A stretch of DNA of 30,077 nt, from positions 1 through 30,077 of the forward strand of contig JAFAAV010000017.1 in NCBI GenBank assembly GCA_023426375.1, read 5' to 3'. Each line of letters begins with the position of its first letter. Position 1 is the first letter of the stretch. Source of the stretch: Actinomycetes bacterium (GTDB lineage Bacteria; Actinomycetota; Actinomycetes; Actinomycetales; Micrococcaceae). Under the pieces are notes generated by a model. That model ran no database searches, was not told the origin of the DNA, and saw nothing but the letters and a program-made list of their open reading frames with translations. The translations under genes were made by a program, and so were the position numbers. Shown in pieces: positions 1-7,217 of this stretch.

Positions 1-1061
1 GCGATTCCGACGAAGAAGAGTCGGCACAGGCCAGCCCGGAGGAAGCCGCTCCGCGCATGAAGGGCCGTGAGGACAAGACCGCTCGCGGTTTCGTGCTCAC
101 CACCAACGACGAGGACGACGCTCCGGCACAGCAGGTCATCGCCGCCGGTGCCACCGCAGACCCCGTCAAGGACTACCTCAAGCAGATCGGTAAGGTCGCG
201 CTGCTGAACGCGGAGCAAGAGGTCGATCTTGCACTGCGTATCGAGGCCGGCCTGTTCGCCGAACACAAGTTCGCGGACGAGCAGGACTCCATGGATGCCG
301 AGACCCGCCGCGCCTACCGCTGGGTCATCCACGACGGCCGCCGCGCCAAGAATCACCTGCTCGAGGCCAACCTCCGTCTGGTGGTCTCCCTGGCCAAGCG
401 TTACACCGGCCGTGGCATGTTGTTCCTGGACCTGATCCAGGAAGGTAACCTGGGCCTGATCCGCGCGGTCGAGAAGTTCGACTACACCAAGGGCTTCAAG
501 TTCTCCACGTACGCCACGTGGTGGATCCGTCAGGCCATCACCCGCGCCATGGCCGACCAGGCCCGCACCATCCGTATCCCGGTGCACATGGTCGAGGTCA
601 TCAACAAGCTGGCCCGCGTACAGCGTCAGATGCTCCAGGACCTGGGTCGCGAACCCACCCCGGAAGAGCTCGCCAACGAACTCGACATGACCCCCGAAAA
701 GGTCGTGGAAGTTCAGAAGTACGGCCGCGAGCCCATCTCGTTGCACACACCGCTCGGTGAAGACGGTGACTCCGAATTCGGTGACCTCATCGAGGACTCC
801 GAGGCCGTGGTGCCCGCGGATGCCGTGTCCTTCACTCTGCTCCAGGAGCAACTGCACTCCGTGCTGGACACCCTGTCCGAACGGGAAGCCGGTGTGGTGG
901 CCATGCGCTTCGGCCTGACCGACGGTCAGCCCAAGACCCTGGACGAGATCGGCAAGGTGTACGGGGTCACCCGTGAGCGGATTCGCCAGATAGAGTCCAA
1001 GACCATGTCCAAGCTCCGTCACCCGTCGCGCTCGCAGGTGCTGCGGGACTACCTGGACTGA
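1..1061 (+). CDS. sigA: RNA polymerase primary sigma factor SigA/RpoD (5' truncated by window edge)
   Basis: Housekeeping sigma-70 factor that directs RNA polymerase to -10/-35 promoters. The frame is open from base 3 with an acidic, Glu/Ala-rich stretch before the first internal ATG at 57, so the true start is upstream and most of the N-terminal extension (region 1.1 side) is missing. Region 1.2 is at about nt 150-255 (VKDYLKQIG). Region 2 is at about 350-600, with the group 1 hallmarks NLRLVVSLAKRY, DLIQEGNLGL, KFSTYATWWIRQAI and RTIRIPVHM. Region 3 follows. Region 4 ends the protein with the helix-turn-helix TLDEIGKVYGVTRERIRQIE for -35 recognition. The RTIRIPVHM segment and the full set of regions mark a primary rather than an alternative sigma factor. 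A methyltransferase gene follows after about 30 nt on the same strand. Confidence 0.96.
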   Translation, partial: DSDEEESAQASPEEAAPRMKGREDKTARGFVLTTNDEDDAPAQQVIAAGATADPVKDYLKQIGKVALLNAEQEVDLALRIEAGLFAEHKFADEQDSMDAETRRAYRWVIHDGRRAKNHLLEANLRLVVSLAKRYTGRGMLFLDLIQEGNLGLIRAVEKFDYTKGFKFSTYATWWIRQAITRAMADQARTIRIPVHMVEVINKLARVQRQMLQDLGREPTPEELANELDMTPEKVVEVQKYGREPISLHTPLGEDGDSEFGDLIEDSEAVVPADAVSFTLLQEQLHSVLDTLSEREAGVVAMRFGLTDGQPKTLDEIGKVYGVTRERIRQIESKTMSKLRHPSRSQVLRDYLD

Positions 1062-1093
1062 TCCGGATCGCCACGGTGAGTGAGGATTACTCC

Positions 1094-1780
1094 ATGACGT
1101 CTCAGGACAGTCGTGTCCAGAGCATGTTCAACCGGGTGACGCGCAGTTACGACAGGATCAACTCGCTCATGACCATGGGCCGTCACGCGCAGTGGTGCCG
1201 AGAAGTGGCCCAGCGTGCGGACCTGGCCCTGAACGGGAAACTCCTGGACATCGCCACCGGCACGGGCGAGATCGCCCTGGCCGCGCGGCGTCGTTACCCG
1301 AATGCGGACATCTACGGCGTGGACTTCTCCGAGAACATGCTCGCGGAGGCCCGGGAGAAGCCGGGTGCCGACAGCATTGAGTGGGAGTTCGCGGACGCCC
1401 ACCAGTTGCGATTCGCGGACGAGTCCTTCGACGCCGTGACCCACGGGTACCTGCTCCGTAACGTCAGCGATGTGGAGCGGGTGCTGCGCGAGCAGTTCCG
1501 CGTGCTCAAGCCCGGTGGTCGCGTGGTGGTGTTGGAAACCTCACCTCCGCGCGGGGTGCTCAAACTGGTGCTCTCTGCCGGAATGAGCGTGGTCCTGCCG
1601 CTGTTGGGGCAGCTCATCGCCAAGGATCGTCAGGCCTACACCTACCTGAAGAGCTCCACGTTGGGATTCATGTCACCGGCGGAAGTCGCAGAGATCATGG
1701 AGCGCGTGGGTTTCCGCGGGGTGGAATGGTCCACCAAGTATTTCGGGACCAACGTGATCATGTGGGGCCGCAAACCCTGA
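1094..1780 (+). CDS. menG: UbiE/MenG-type class I SAM methyltransferase (probable demethylmenaquinone methyltransferase)
   Basis: A 228-residue SAM-dependent methyltransferase, probably catalysing the last step of menaquinone synthesis (C-methylation of demethylmenaquinone) at the membrane surface. Visible motifs: the family N-terminus V..MFNRVTRSYDRINSLM, the SAM-binding loop LDIATGTGEIA (residues 51-61), the acidic DFSENML after beta-2, LLRNVSDVERVL, and FRVLKPGGRVVVLE. The ATG at 1094 is chosen because GAGGA lies 7 nt upstream; an in-frame GTG at 1076 would add six residues but lacks a good ribosome site. It follows sigA after 32 nt and ends before a bidirectional hairpin. The UbiE/COQ5 assignment is good, but related quinone or small-molecule methyltransferases share these motifs, so the substrate is inferred. 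Confidence 0.82.
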   Translation: MTSQDSRVQSMFNRVTRSYDRINSLMTMGRHAQWCREVAQRADLALNGKLLDIATGTGEIALAARRRYPNADIYGVDFSENMLAEAREKPGADSIEWEFADAHQLRFADESFDAVTHGYLLRNVSDVERVLREQFRVLKPGGRVVVLETSPPRGVLKLVLSAGMSVVLPLLGQLIAKDRQAYTYLKSSTLGFMSPAEVAEIMERVGFRGVEWSTKYFGTNVIMWGRKP

Positions 1781-1822
1781 TCCCTGAGGCCGCTCGTTCA
1801 ACGGGGCGATAGGGGAGAACGA

Positions 1823-1864
1823 AAAGACCGGGGCACGCACCGTACGGTGCGTGCCCCGGTCTTT
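1823..1864. terminator. Bidirectional intrinsic terminator, perfect 42-nt palindrome
   Basis: Two 21-bp arms are exactly complementary (AAAGACCGGGGCACGCACC, then the GTAC centre, then the mirror). An A-run on the left and a T-run on the right give each strand a U-tract. It lies between the convergent menG-like gene (+) and the DUF7455 gene (-). Confidence 0.88.
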
Positions 1865-1883
1865 GCTATTACCGTGAGATGCC

Positions 1884-2087
1884 TCAGGAGGCTCCCAGGT
1901 GCTCCGTTTCATCCTGCCAAGTGGCAGCCAGCGGGCGCAGCTTGTCCTCGTTCTTGCGCGCGTGGTGCGCGCAGAAGAGCAGCTGACCGCCGGTGCTTTC
2001 GAGGACCACGCGGACGTATGCCTGGGCGCCGCAGGCGTCACAGCGGTCGGTCGCGTTGAGTTCACGCGTCTCGAGTGTCGCGTTCAT
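1884..2087 (-). CDS. DUF7455 small Cys-rich protein
   Basis: A 67-residue soluble protein of an actinobacterial family of unknown function. It has a compact metal-site-like pattern: C16-x2-C19 (CDACG), then C39-A-H41-H42 (LFCAHHARK), followed by a charged C-terminal helix. Four Cys/His ligands would suit one zinc ion, which is an inference. The ATG at 2087 is preceded by a near-perfect Shine-Dalgarno sequence (TAAGGAGG, about 6 nt spacing); a longer open frame upstream is unsupported. It diverges from parE and converges on the menG-like gene. In my recollection this family sits near sigA/parE in many Micrococcales. The family call is solid; the function is unknown. Confidence 0.8.
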   Translation of the reverse strand: MNATLETRELNATDRCDACGAQAYVRVVLESTGGQLLFCAHHARKNEDKLRPLAATWQDETEHLGAS

Positions 2088-2238
2088 TGGATCCTCCTTA
2101 CGGATACAGGGTCTGCAATCCCACCATCCGGTGTCATTGCGGTGCGCAGGTGGTTTCGAGAATGAACACTGCAGCACGTATCAATAGAACCAAAGGTAGA
2201 CCTGATTCCTTCCCCGTGGACAGTGGTTTCGCCCACCG

Positions 2239-2267
2239 CGCACAATGTCGGCACTCCGGACTAAAGT
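2239..2267 (+). promoter_or_regulatory. Possible parE promoter
   Basis: TAAAGT (2262-2267) with CGCACA 17 nt upstream (3/6 match to TTGACA) would start transcription near 2275. This leaves about a 43-nt leader containing GGGAG (2303-2307) before the GTG at 2318. The -35 is poor, so this is tentative. Confidence 0.3.
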
Positions 2268-2317
2268 GGGGGAGTCCCACTCGCGCCTCAGGCCAGACTC
2301 TCGGGAGATTTATCACC

Positions 2318-4426
2318 GTGTCACCCACTCGTTCCGAATACAACGCCCGGCATCTTTCCGTCCTGGAAGGTCTCGAAGCGGTGCGCAAGCGCCCGGGTAT
2401 GTACATCGGTTCCACGGACTCCCGCGGCCTCATGCACTGCATGTGGGAAATCATCGACAACTCCGTGGACGAGGCCCTGGCCGGCTACGGACAGAACATC
2501 ACCGTGATCCTGCACAAGGACGGGTGCGTGGAGGTTCACGACGACGGCCGCGGCATCCCGATCGACCAGGAACCCCGCACCGGCCTGACCGGTGTGGAAG
2601 TGGTGTTCACCAAGCTGCACGCCGGCGGTAAGTTCGGCGGCGGCTCCTACACCGCCTCCGGTGGTCTGCACGGCGTGGGTGCGTCCGTGGTCAACGCGCT
2701 GTCCTCACGTCTGGACGTGCAGGTGGATCGCGGGGGTAAGACCTACCAGATGTCCTTCAAGCGCGGTGAGCCCGGAATCTTCACCGACAAGGGCGCGCCC
2801 TCGCCGCACGCCCCGTTCGAGGCGTTCACGGACAATTCCGAACTGCAGATCGTGGGCAAGGCCAAACGCGGTGTCACGGGCACGCGCATCCGGTACTGGG
2901 CGGACGAACAGATTTTCACTCCGGACGCCAAGTTCTCCACGGACGAGCTGGTGCGCCGTGCGCGGCAAACAGCCTTCTTGATCCCGGGGCTGCAGATCAC
3001 CGTGCGCGATGAACGACTGCTCGCGGGCACCCCGGGGGAGACCGGTCCGCACACCGAGGTGTTCCAGTACGACGGCGGCATTTCCGAGTTCGCGGAATTC
3101 CTGGCGATCGATGCGCCGGTCACTGATGTCTGGCGTTTGCAGGGCCAGGGCAGCTTCACCGAGCGCGTCCCCGTACTCGACGACACGGGGCGGGCACAGC
3201 TTCAGGACGTGGAGCGCGTGTGCGAGGTGGACGTCGCCCTCCGCTGGGGTGTCGGCTATGACACCACCGTGCGATCGTTCGTGAACATCATTTCCACGCC
3301 CAAGGGCGGTACGCACCTGTCCGGGTTCGAGGCGGCGCTGCTGAAGACCATTCGCAAGCAGGTCGAAGCCAACGCTCGCAAGCTCAAGGTGGGCAACGAC
3401 AAGCTCGAGAAGGACGACGTCCTGGCGGGCCTGACCGCGGTGCTCACGGTTCGCCTGGCGGAACCGCAGTTCGAAGGCCAGACAAAGGAAGTGCTCGGTA
3501 CCCCGGCGGTGCGCCAGATCGTCACCAAGGTGGTCGAGTCCCAGCTGACCAAGCAATTCGCGTCCAAGAAGCGCGACGACAAGGCTCAGACCAGCCAAGT
3601 GCTCGACAAGGTCGTCGCGGAAATGAAGTCCCGCATCTCGGCACGCGTTCACAAGGAGACCCAGCGCCGCAAGAATGCCCTGGAAACCTCGTCGATGCCC
3701 ACCAAGCTGGTCGAGTGCCGTTCCTCGGACGTCGGTCGGTCCGAGTTGTTCATCGTGGAGGGTGACTCGGCGCTGGGCACCGCCCGTCTGGCACGCAACT
3801 CCAACTATCAGGCGCTGCTGCCGATCCGCGGCAAGATCTTGAACGTTCAGAAAGCATCCATCACGGACATGCTCGCCAACACCGAGTGCGCCGCACTGAT
3901 CCAGGTCATCGGTGCCGGTTCGGGCCGTAGCTTCGACGTGGACGCGGCGCGTTACGGCAAGGTCATCATGATGACCGATGCCGACGTGGACGGCGCCCAC
4001 ATCCGCACTCTGCTGCTCACGCTGTTCTACCGCTACATGCGCCCACTCGTGGAGGCCGGTCGGGTCTACGCTGCCGTTCCGCCGTTGCACCGCGTGGAGA
4101 TCGTGAACCCCGGTTCCAAGGCCAACGAGATGGTCTACACGTACTCGGAACGCGAGCTCGAGACTCTCCTGGGCAACCTGGAGGAACAGGACCGCCGGTA
4201 CAAGGAACCCATTCAGCGTTACAAGGGTCTGGGCGAAATGGACGCGGATCAGCTGGCCGAGACCACCATGGATATCCGGCACCGGGTGCTGCGCAGGGTG
4301 CGCGTGGCTGATGCAGAGGCCGCAGAGCATGCGTTCTCGTTGCTCATGGGCTCCCAGGTCGCGCCGCGCAAGGACTTCATCGTGGCCGGTGCCGCGCAGC
4401 TGGATCAGGACCGCATCGACGCCTGA
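2318..4426 (+). CDS. parE: DNA topoisomerase IV subunit B (ParE; GyrB-type ATPase subunit)
   Basis: A 702-residue ATPase subunit of a type IIA topoisomerase, which decatenates and relaxes DNA with ParC. The GHKL ATPase domain is N-terminal: EIIDNSVDEA with catalytic Glu44 and Asn48, DDGRGIP (75-81), and the GGLHGVGASVVNALS lid. A transducer domain follows (K-loop region), then the Toprim domain with EGDSA (Glu481) and TDADVDGAH (Asp554/Asp556) for magnesium, and the RYKGLGEM tail. The frame is open much further upstream, but homologues begin near RHLSVLEGLEAVRKRPGMYIG, so GTG 2318 with GGGAG ten nt upstream is preferred. The ParE name rather than GyrB rests on context: it is beside sigA and opposite a ParC gene, whereas gyrB normally sits near dnaA. 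Confidence 0.9.
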   Translation: MSPTRSEYNARHLSVLEGLEAVRKRPGMYIGSTDSRGLMHCMWEIIDNSVDEALAGYGQNITVILHKDGCVEVHDDGRGIPIDQEPRTGLTGVEVVFTKLHAGGKFGGGSYTASGGLHGVGASVVNALSSRLDVQVDRGGKTYQMSFKRGEPGIFTDKGAPSPHAPFEAFTDNSELQIVGKAKRGVTGTRIRYWADEQIFTPDAKFSTDELVRRARQTAFLIPGLQITVRDERLLAGTPGETGPHTEVFQYDGGISEFAEFLAIDAPVTDVWRLQGQGSFTERVPVLDDTGRAQLQDVERVCEVDVALRWGVGYDTTVRSFVNIISTPKGGTHLSGFEAALLKTIRKQVEANARKLKVGNDKLEKDDVLAGLTAVLTVRLAEPQFEGQTKEVLGTPAVRQIVTKVVESQLTKQFASKKRDDKAQTSQVLDKVVAEMKSRISARVHKETQRRKNALETSSMPTKLVECRSSDVGRSELFIVEGDSALGTARLARNSNYQALLPIRGKILNVQKASITDMLANTECAALIQVIGAGSGRSFDVDAARYGKVIMMTDADVDGAHIRTLLLTLFYRYMRPLVEAGRVYAAVPPLHRVEIVNPGSKANEMVYTYSERELETLLGNLEEQDRRYKEPIQRYKGLGEMDADQLAETTMDIRHRVLRRVRVADAEAAEHAFSLLMGSQVAPRKDFIVAGAAQLDQDRIDA

Positions 4427-4507
4427 CCGGACAGCAGCGGTCCTCGCACGGTCAGGAATGAGCCGACGCATCGCGACCGGCGAGCGATGGACCCGTTGGC
4501 TCCACGA

Positions 4508-4549
4508 ACGGCGCCCCGAACCTTTCACACGGAAGGTTCGGGGCGCCGT
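4508..4549. terminator. Hairpin between convergent parE and parC
   Basis: Perfect 17-bp arms (ACGGCGCCCCGAACCTT at 4508-4524 and its complement at 4533-4549) enclose an 8-nt loop. There is no strong U-tract on either side, as is common in high-GC actinobacteria. It lies in the 141-bp gap between the two stop codons, so it can serve both genes. Confidence 0.8.
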
Positions 4550-4567
4550 GGTTCATGAAGCGGTTAT

Positions 4568-7147
4568 TCAGTCGTCCAGGGGCAGCGTGACCTGCGCAGC
4601 CGGGGCGCCCCCGGACGAGGAATCCTCCGCGACCTCCAGCCCGGGCACTGGGAGTCCGCCGAGAGCCGGCCCCACGGCGTGCACGGCGCGGTCCACGCTC
4701 ACTCCGGAGCCGTCCCTGCGGCCGTACTCGTTGGGTAGGTTACGTGCCACACCGGCCGCCGAAACGGCCTTACCCGGCCCGTGGCCCACCCACGCCAGAT
4801 TCAGCTCGGATTCACCCGTGAGCAGGCGCTGAGCCCGCACACCGGCGGTTGCGCGGCCCTTGGCCGGGTACTCGGACAGGGGAGTCACCTTGATGGACGC
4901 TTCACCCATGTCCGGCAGCTGATCCTGGGACTTGGCTTGGGTGACCACCACGGTGGCGTCGTCCTCCTTGACCGCGCCGAAGAAGATCGCACGCTCACCG
5001 GCGGCCAGTTTCATACCGGCCACACCACCCGCGTTGCGTCCCTGCGGGCGCACGAGGTCCGCTCCGAAATGCAGCAGCTTGGCGTCCGAGGACACGAACA
5101 CCAATTCAGCGGTGTCCGGGCATGTTGCCACACCGATCACACGGTCACCATCCTTGAGCTTGATGGCCGGCCACTGATCCAGATTGAGCGGGTAGTCCGG
5201 GTTCACGCGTTTGACGATGCCCTGCTCGGTACCCACTGCGAAGACCTGATTCAGGGGCACCAAGCCCACCAGATGCTCGTTCTTGTCCAGGCCCAGGAAG
5301 TCCGCGGCGGGCACGCCGTCCGCGAGGCGCGGAACGCCGTCGAAATCCTGCAGCACGGGAATGTCGATGCATGACACGCGCAGCATGCGGCCCGTGGAGG
5401 TGACCGCCCCGATCTCACCGCGCGCGGTGGTGGGCAGCACGCTGGAGAGTGCGTCGTGCTTGAAGCGGCGGGAGGCATCCGCCAGCGGAGTGCGGGCGTT
5501 GGTGCGCGCCAAACGACCGGTCGTGGAGACGAACGCCCAACACGGATCGTCGCTGATCTCGAGTGTCACCGACGACGCCGCCTGCTTACGTTTGCCGCTC
5601 GCGTCCGCCGCCGAGGTCACGGCCGGCAGGTCTTCGGCTTCGAGCAGCACGGTGCGGCGGTCGTCGCCGTGCTTCTCTGCGACCTCTTCGAGCTCGTCCG
5701 CCACAACCTGACGCAGCTTCTGATCGGAACCGAGGATCGCCTCGAGCTCGGCGATTTCCTTGAGCAGCTGATCCCGCTCGGCCTCGAGCTCGATGCGCGA
5801 GAACTTGGTAAGCTGACGCAGGCGCAGTTCCAGGATGTGCTCGGCCTGGGCGCGGGAGAGGTCGAAGACCTTCATCAACCGGTCGCGGGCTTCCGCGGTC
5901 TGCTCTGAGGAGCGAATGATCTGGATGACCTCGTCGATGTCGACGATCGCGATCAACAGACCTTCCACCAGGTGCAGGCGGTTCTGGCGCTTGTCCAGAC
6001 GGAAGGCGGTGCGGCGGCGCACCACCGACAGCCGGTGCTCCGTGTAGACCCGCAGCATGTCCAGCAGGCCCAGGGTGCGGGGCTGCCCGTCCACGAGCGC
6101 CACGTTGTTCATACCGAAGGAATCCTCCATGGGCGTGTGCTTGTACAGCTGAGCCAGCACAGCTTGGGGATTGAAACCGTTTTTCAGTTCGATGACCAGG
6201 CGCAACCCATTGGTGCGGTCGGTCAGGTCCACCACGTCCGAGATGCCGGCGAGCTTCTTGGACTGGACGGCGTCCTTGATCTTCTCGGTGACCTTTTCCG
6301 GGCCCACCATGTAAGGCAGCTCGGTGACCACGATGCCTTGTTTACGGGGTGAAACCTGTTCGATGGAGACCTTGGCGCGGGTCTTGAAGGAGCCGCGGCC
6401 AGTGCGGTAGGCGTCCCGGATGCCCTCCAGCCCCACGATGCGACCACCCGAGGGGAGATCCGGTCCGGGTACGAACTTCATGAGGTCTTCGAGCGTGGCC
6501 TCAGGGTTGAGAATCAGGTGCCGCGCACCCGCGACCACCTCGCGCAGGTTGTGCGGCGCCATGTTGGTAGCCATACCCACCGCGATACCGGTGGCACCGT
6601 TGACGAGCAGGGCCGGGTAGGCAGCCGGGAGGACACCGGGTTGCTGGAACTGGTTGTCGTAGTTGGGGACGAAATCCACGACGTCCTCGTCGAGGTCACC
6701 CGTGAGTGCCTGCGCTGCCGGGGCCATGCGCGCTTCGGTGTAGCGCGGCGCCGCCGGGCCGTCGTCGAGCGAGCCGAAGTTGCCGTGACCGTCCACCAGG
6801 GGGAGGCGCATCGCGAAGGACTGCGCCATACGCACCATGGCGTCGTAGATGGCCGAGTCGCCGTGCGGGTGGAGCTTACCCATGACCTCACCGACCACGC
6901 GCGCGCTCTTGACGTGACCGCGGTCCGGGCGCAGGCCCATCTGGTCCATCATGAACAGGATGCGTCGCTGCACCGGCTTGAGGCCGTCCCGCGCGTCGGG
7001 CAGAGCGCGCGAGTAGATCACCGAATAGGAGTACTCGAGGAAACTGGTTTCCATTTCCTTCGTGACATCAATGTCAACAATGTGCTCGGTGAAGTCTTCA
7101 GGCAGCTCGTCCTGCTCGGAGCGGGTGGTTGAACGACGTCGGGCCAT
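4568..7147 (-). CDS. parC: DNA topoisomerase IV subunit A (ParC; GyrA-type cleavage subunit)
   Basis: An 859-residue DNA-cleaving subunit that partners ParE. The N-terminal breakage-reunion domain carries YSRALPDARDGLKPVQRRIL, the quinolone region HPHGDSAIYD (93-102) and catalytic Tyr136 in APRYTEARM. A long coiled-coil arm follows (LSRAQAEHILELRLRQLTKF, then Glu/Leu-rich helices). The C-terminal third is the beta-pinwheel, with degenerate blades rather than a clear GyrA-box. At the classical resistance positions it has Ser98 and Asp102, the susceptible-type residues. Its ATG at 7147 has GAGGAG ten nt upstream. It converges on parE, so the two subunits of one enzyme are transcribed toward each other. 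It could be annotated as GyrA, but context favours topoisomerase IV. Confidence 0.9.
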   Translation of the reverse strand: MARRRSTTRSEQDELPEDFTEHIVDIDVTKEMETSFLEYSYSVIYSRALPDARDGLKPVQRRILFMMDQMGLRPDRGHVKSARVVGEVMGKLHPHGDSAIYDAMVRMAQSFAMRLPLVDGHGNFGSLDDGPAAPRYTEARMAPAAQALTGDLDEDVVDFVPNYDNQFQQPGVLPAAYPALLVNGATGIAVGMATNMAPHNLREVVAGARHLILNPEATLEDLMKFVPGPDLPSGGRIVGLEGIRDAYRTGRGSFKTRAKVSIEQVSPRKQGIVVTELPYMVGPEKVTEKIKDAVQSKKLAGISDVVDLTDRTNGLRLVIELKNGFNPQAVLAQLYKHTPMEDSFGMNNVALVDGQPRTLGLLDMLRVYTEHRLSVVRRRTAFRLDKRQNRLHLVEGLLIAIVDIDEVIQIIRSSEQTAEARDRLMKVFDLSRAQAEHILELRLRQLTKFSRIELEAERDQLLKEIAELEAILGSDQKLRQVVADELEEVAEKHGDDRRTVLLEAEDLPAVTSAADASGKRKQAASSVTLEISDDPCWAFVSTTGRLARTNARTPLADASRRFKHDALSSVLPTTARGEIGAVTSTGRMLRVSCIDIPVLQDFDGVPRLADGVPAADFLGLDKNEHLVGLVPLNQVFAVGTEQGIVKRVNPDYPLNLDQWPAIKLKDGDRVIGVATCPDTAELVFVSSDAKLLHFGADLVRPQGRNAGGVAGMKLAAGERAIFFGAVKEDDATVVVTQAKSQDQLPDMGEASIKVTPLSEYPAKGRATAGVRAQRLLTGESELNLAWVGHGPGKAVSAAGVARNLPNEYGRRDGSGVSVDRAVHAVGPALGGLPVPGLEVAEDSSSGGAPAAQVTLPLDD

Positions 7148-7183
7148 CTAGCGGCAACTCCTCGAATAATCGGCGTGTACCTG

Positions 7184-7210
7184 TTGAGAGGTCACGCGGT
7201 TGGCTACCCT
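7184..7210 (+). promoter_or_regulatory. Promoter for a leaderless acetyltransferase mRNA
   Basis: TTGAGA (7184-7189), a 15-nt spacer, then TACCCT (7205-7210). The ATG at 7218 follows 7 nt after the -10, where transcription itself would be expected to start, and there is no Shine-Dalgarno sequence. The spacer is short, so the -35 is less certain than the -10. Confidence 0.5.
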
Positions 7211-7217
7211 GAAGTCT

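Noticed and set aside
2075..2317. An 81-codon N-terminal extension of parE.
   Set aside because: It would overlap the DUF7455 start and promoter region and its residues are unlike ParE. GTG 2318 gives a normal length.
2705..4528. A 607-residue minus-strand open frame opposite parE.
   Set aside because: Shadow of parE; it has no domain and no ribosome site, and its composition is typical of antisense frames at high GC.
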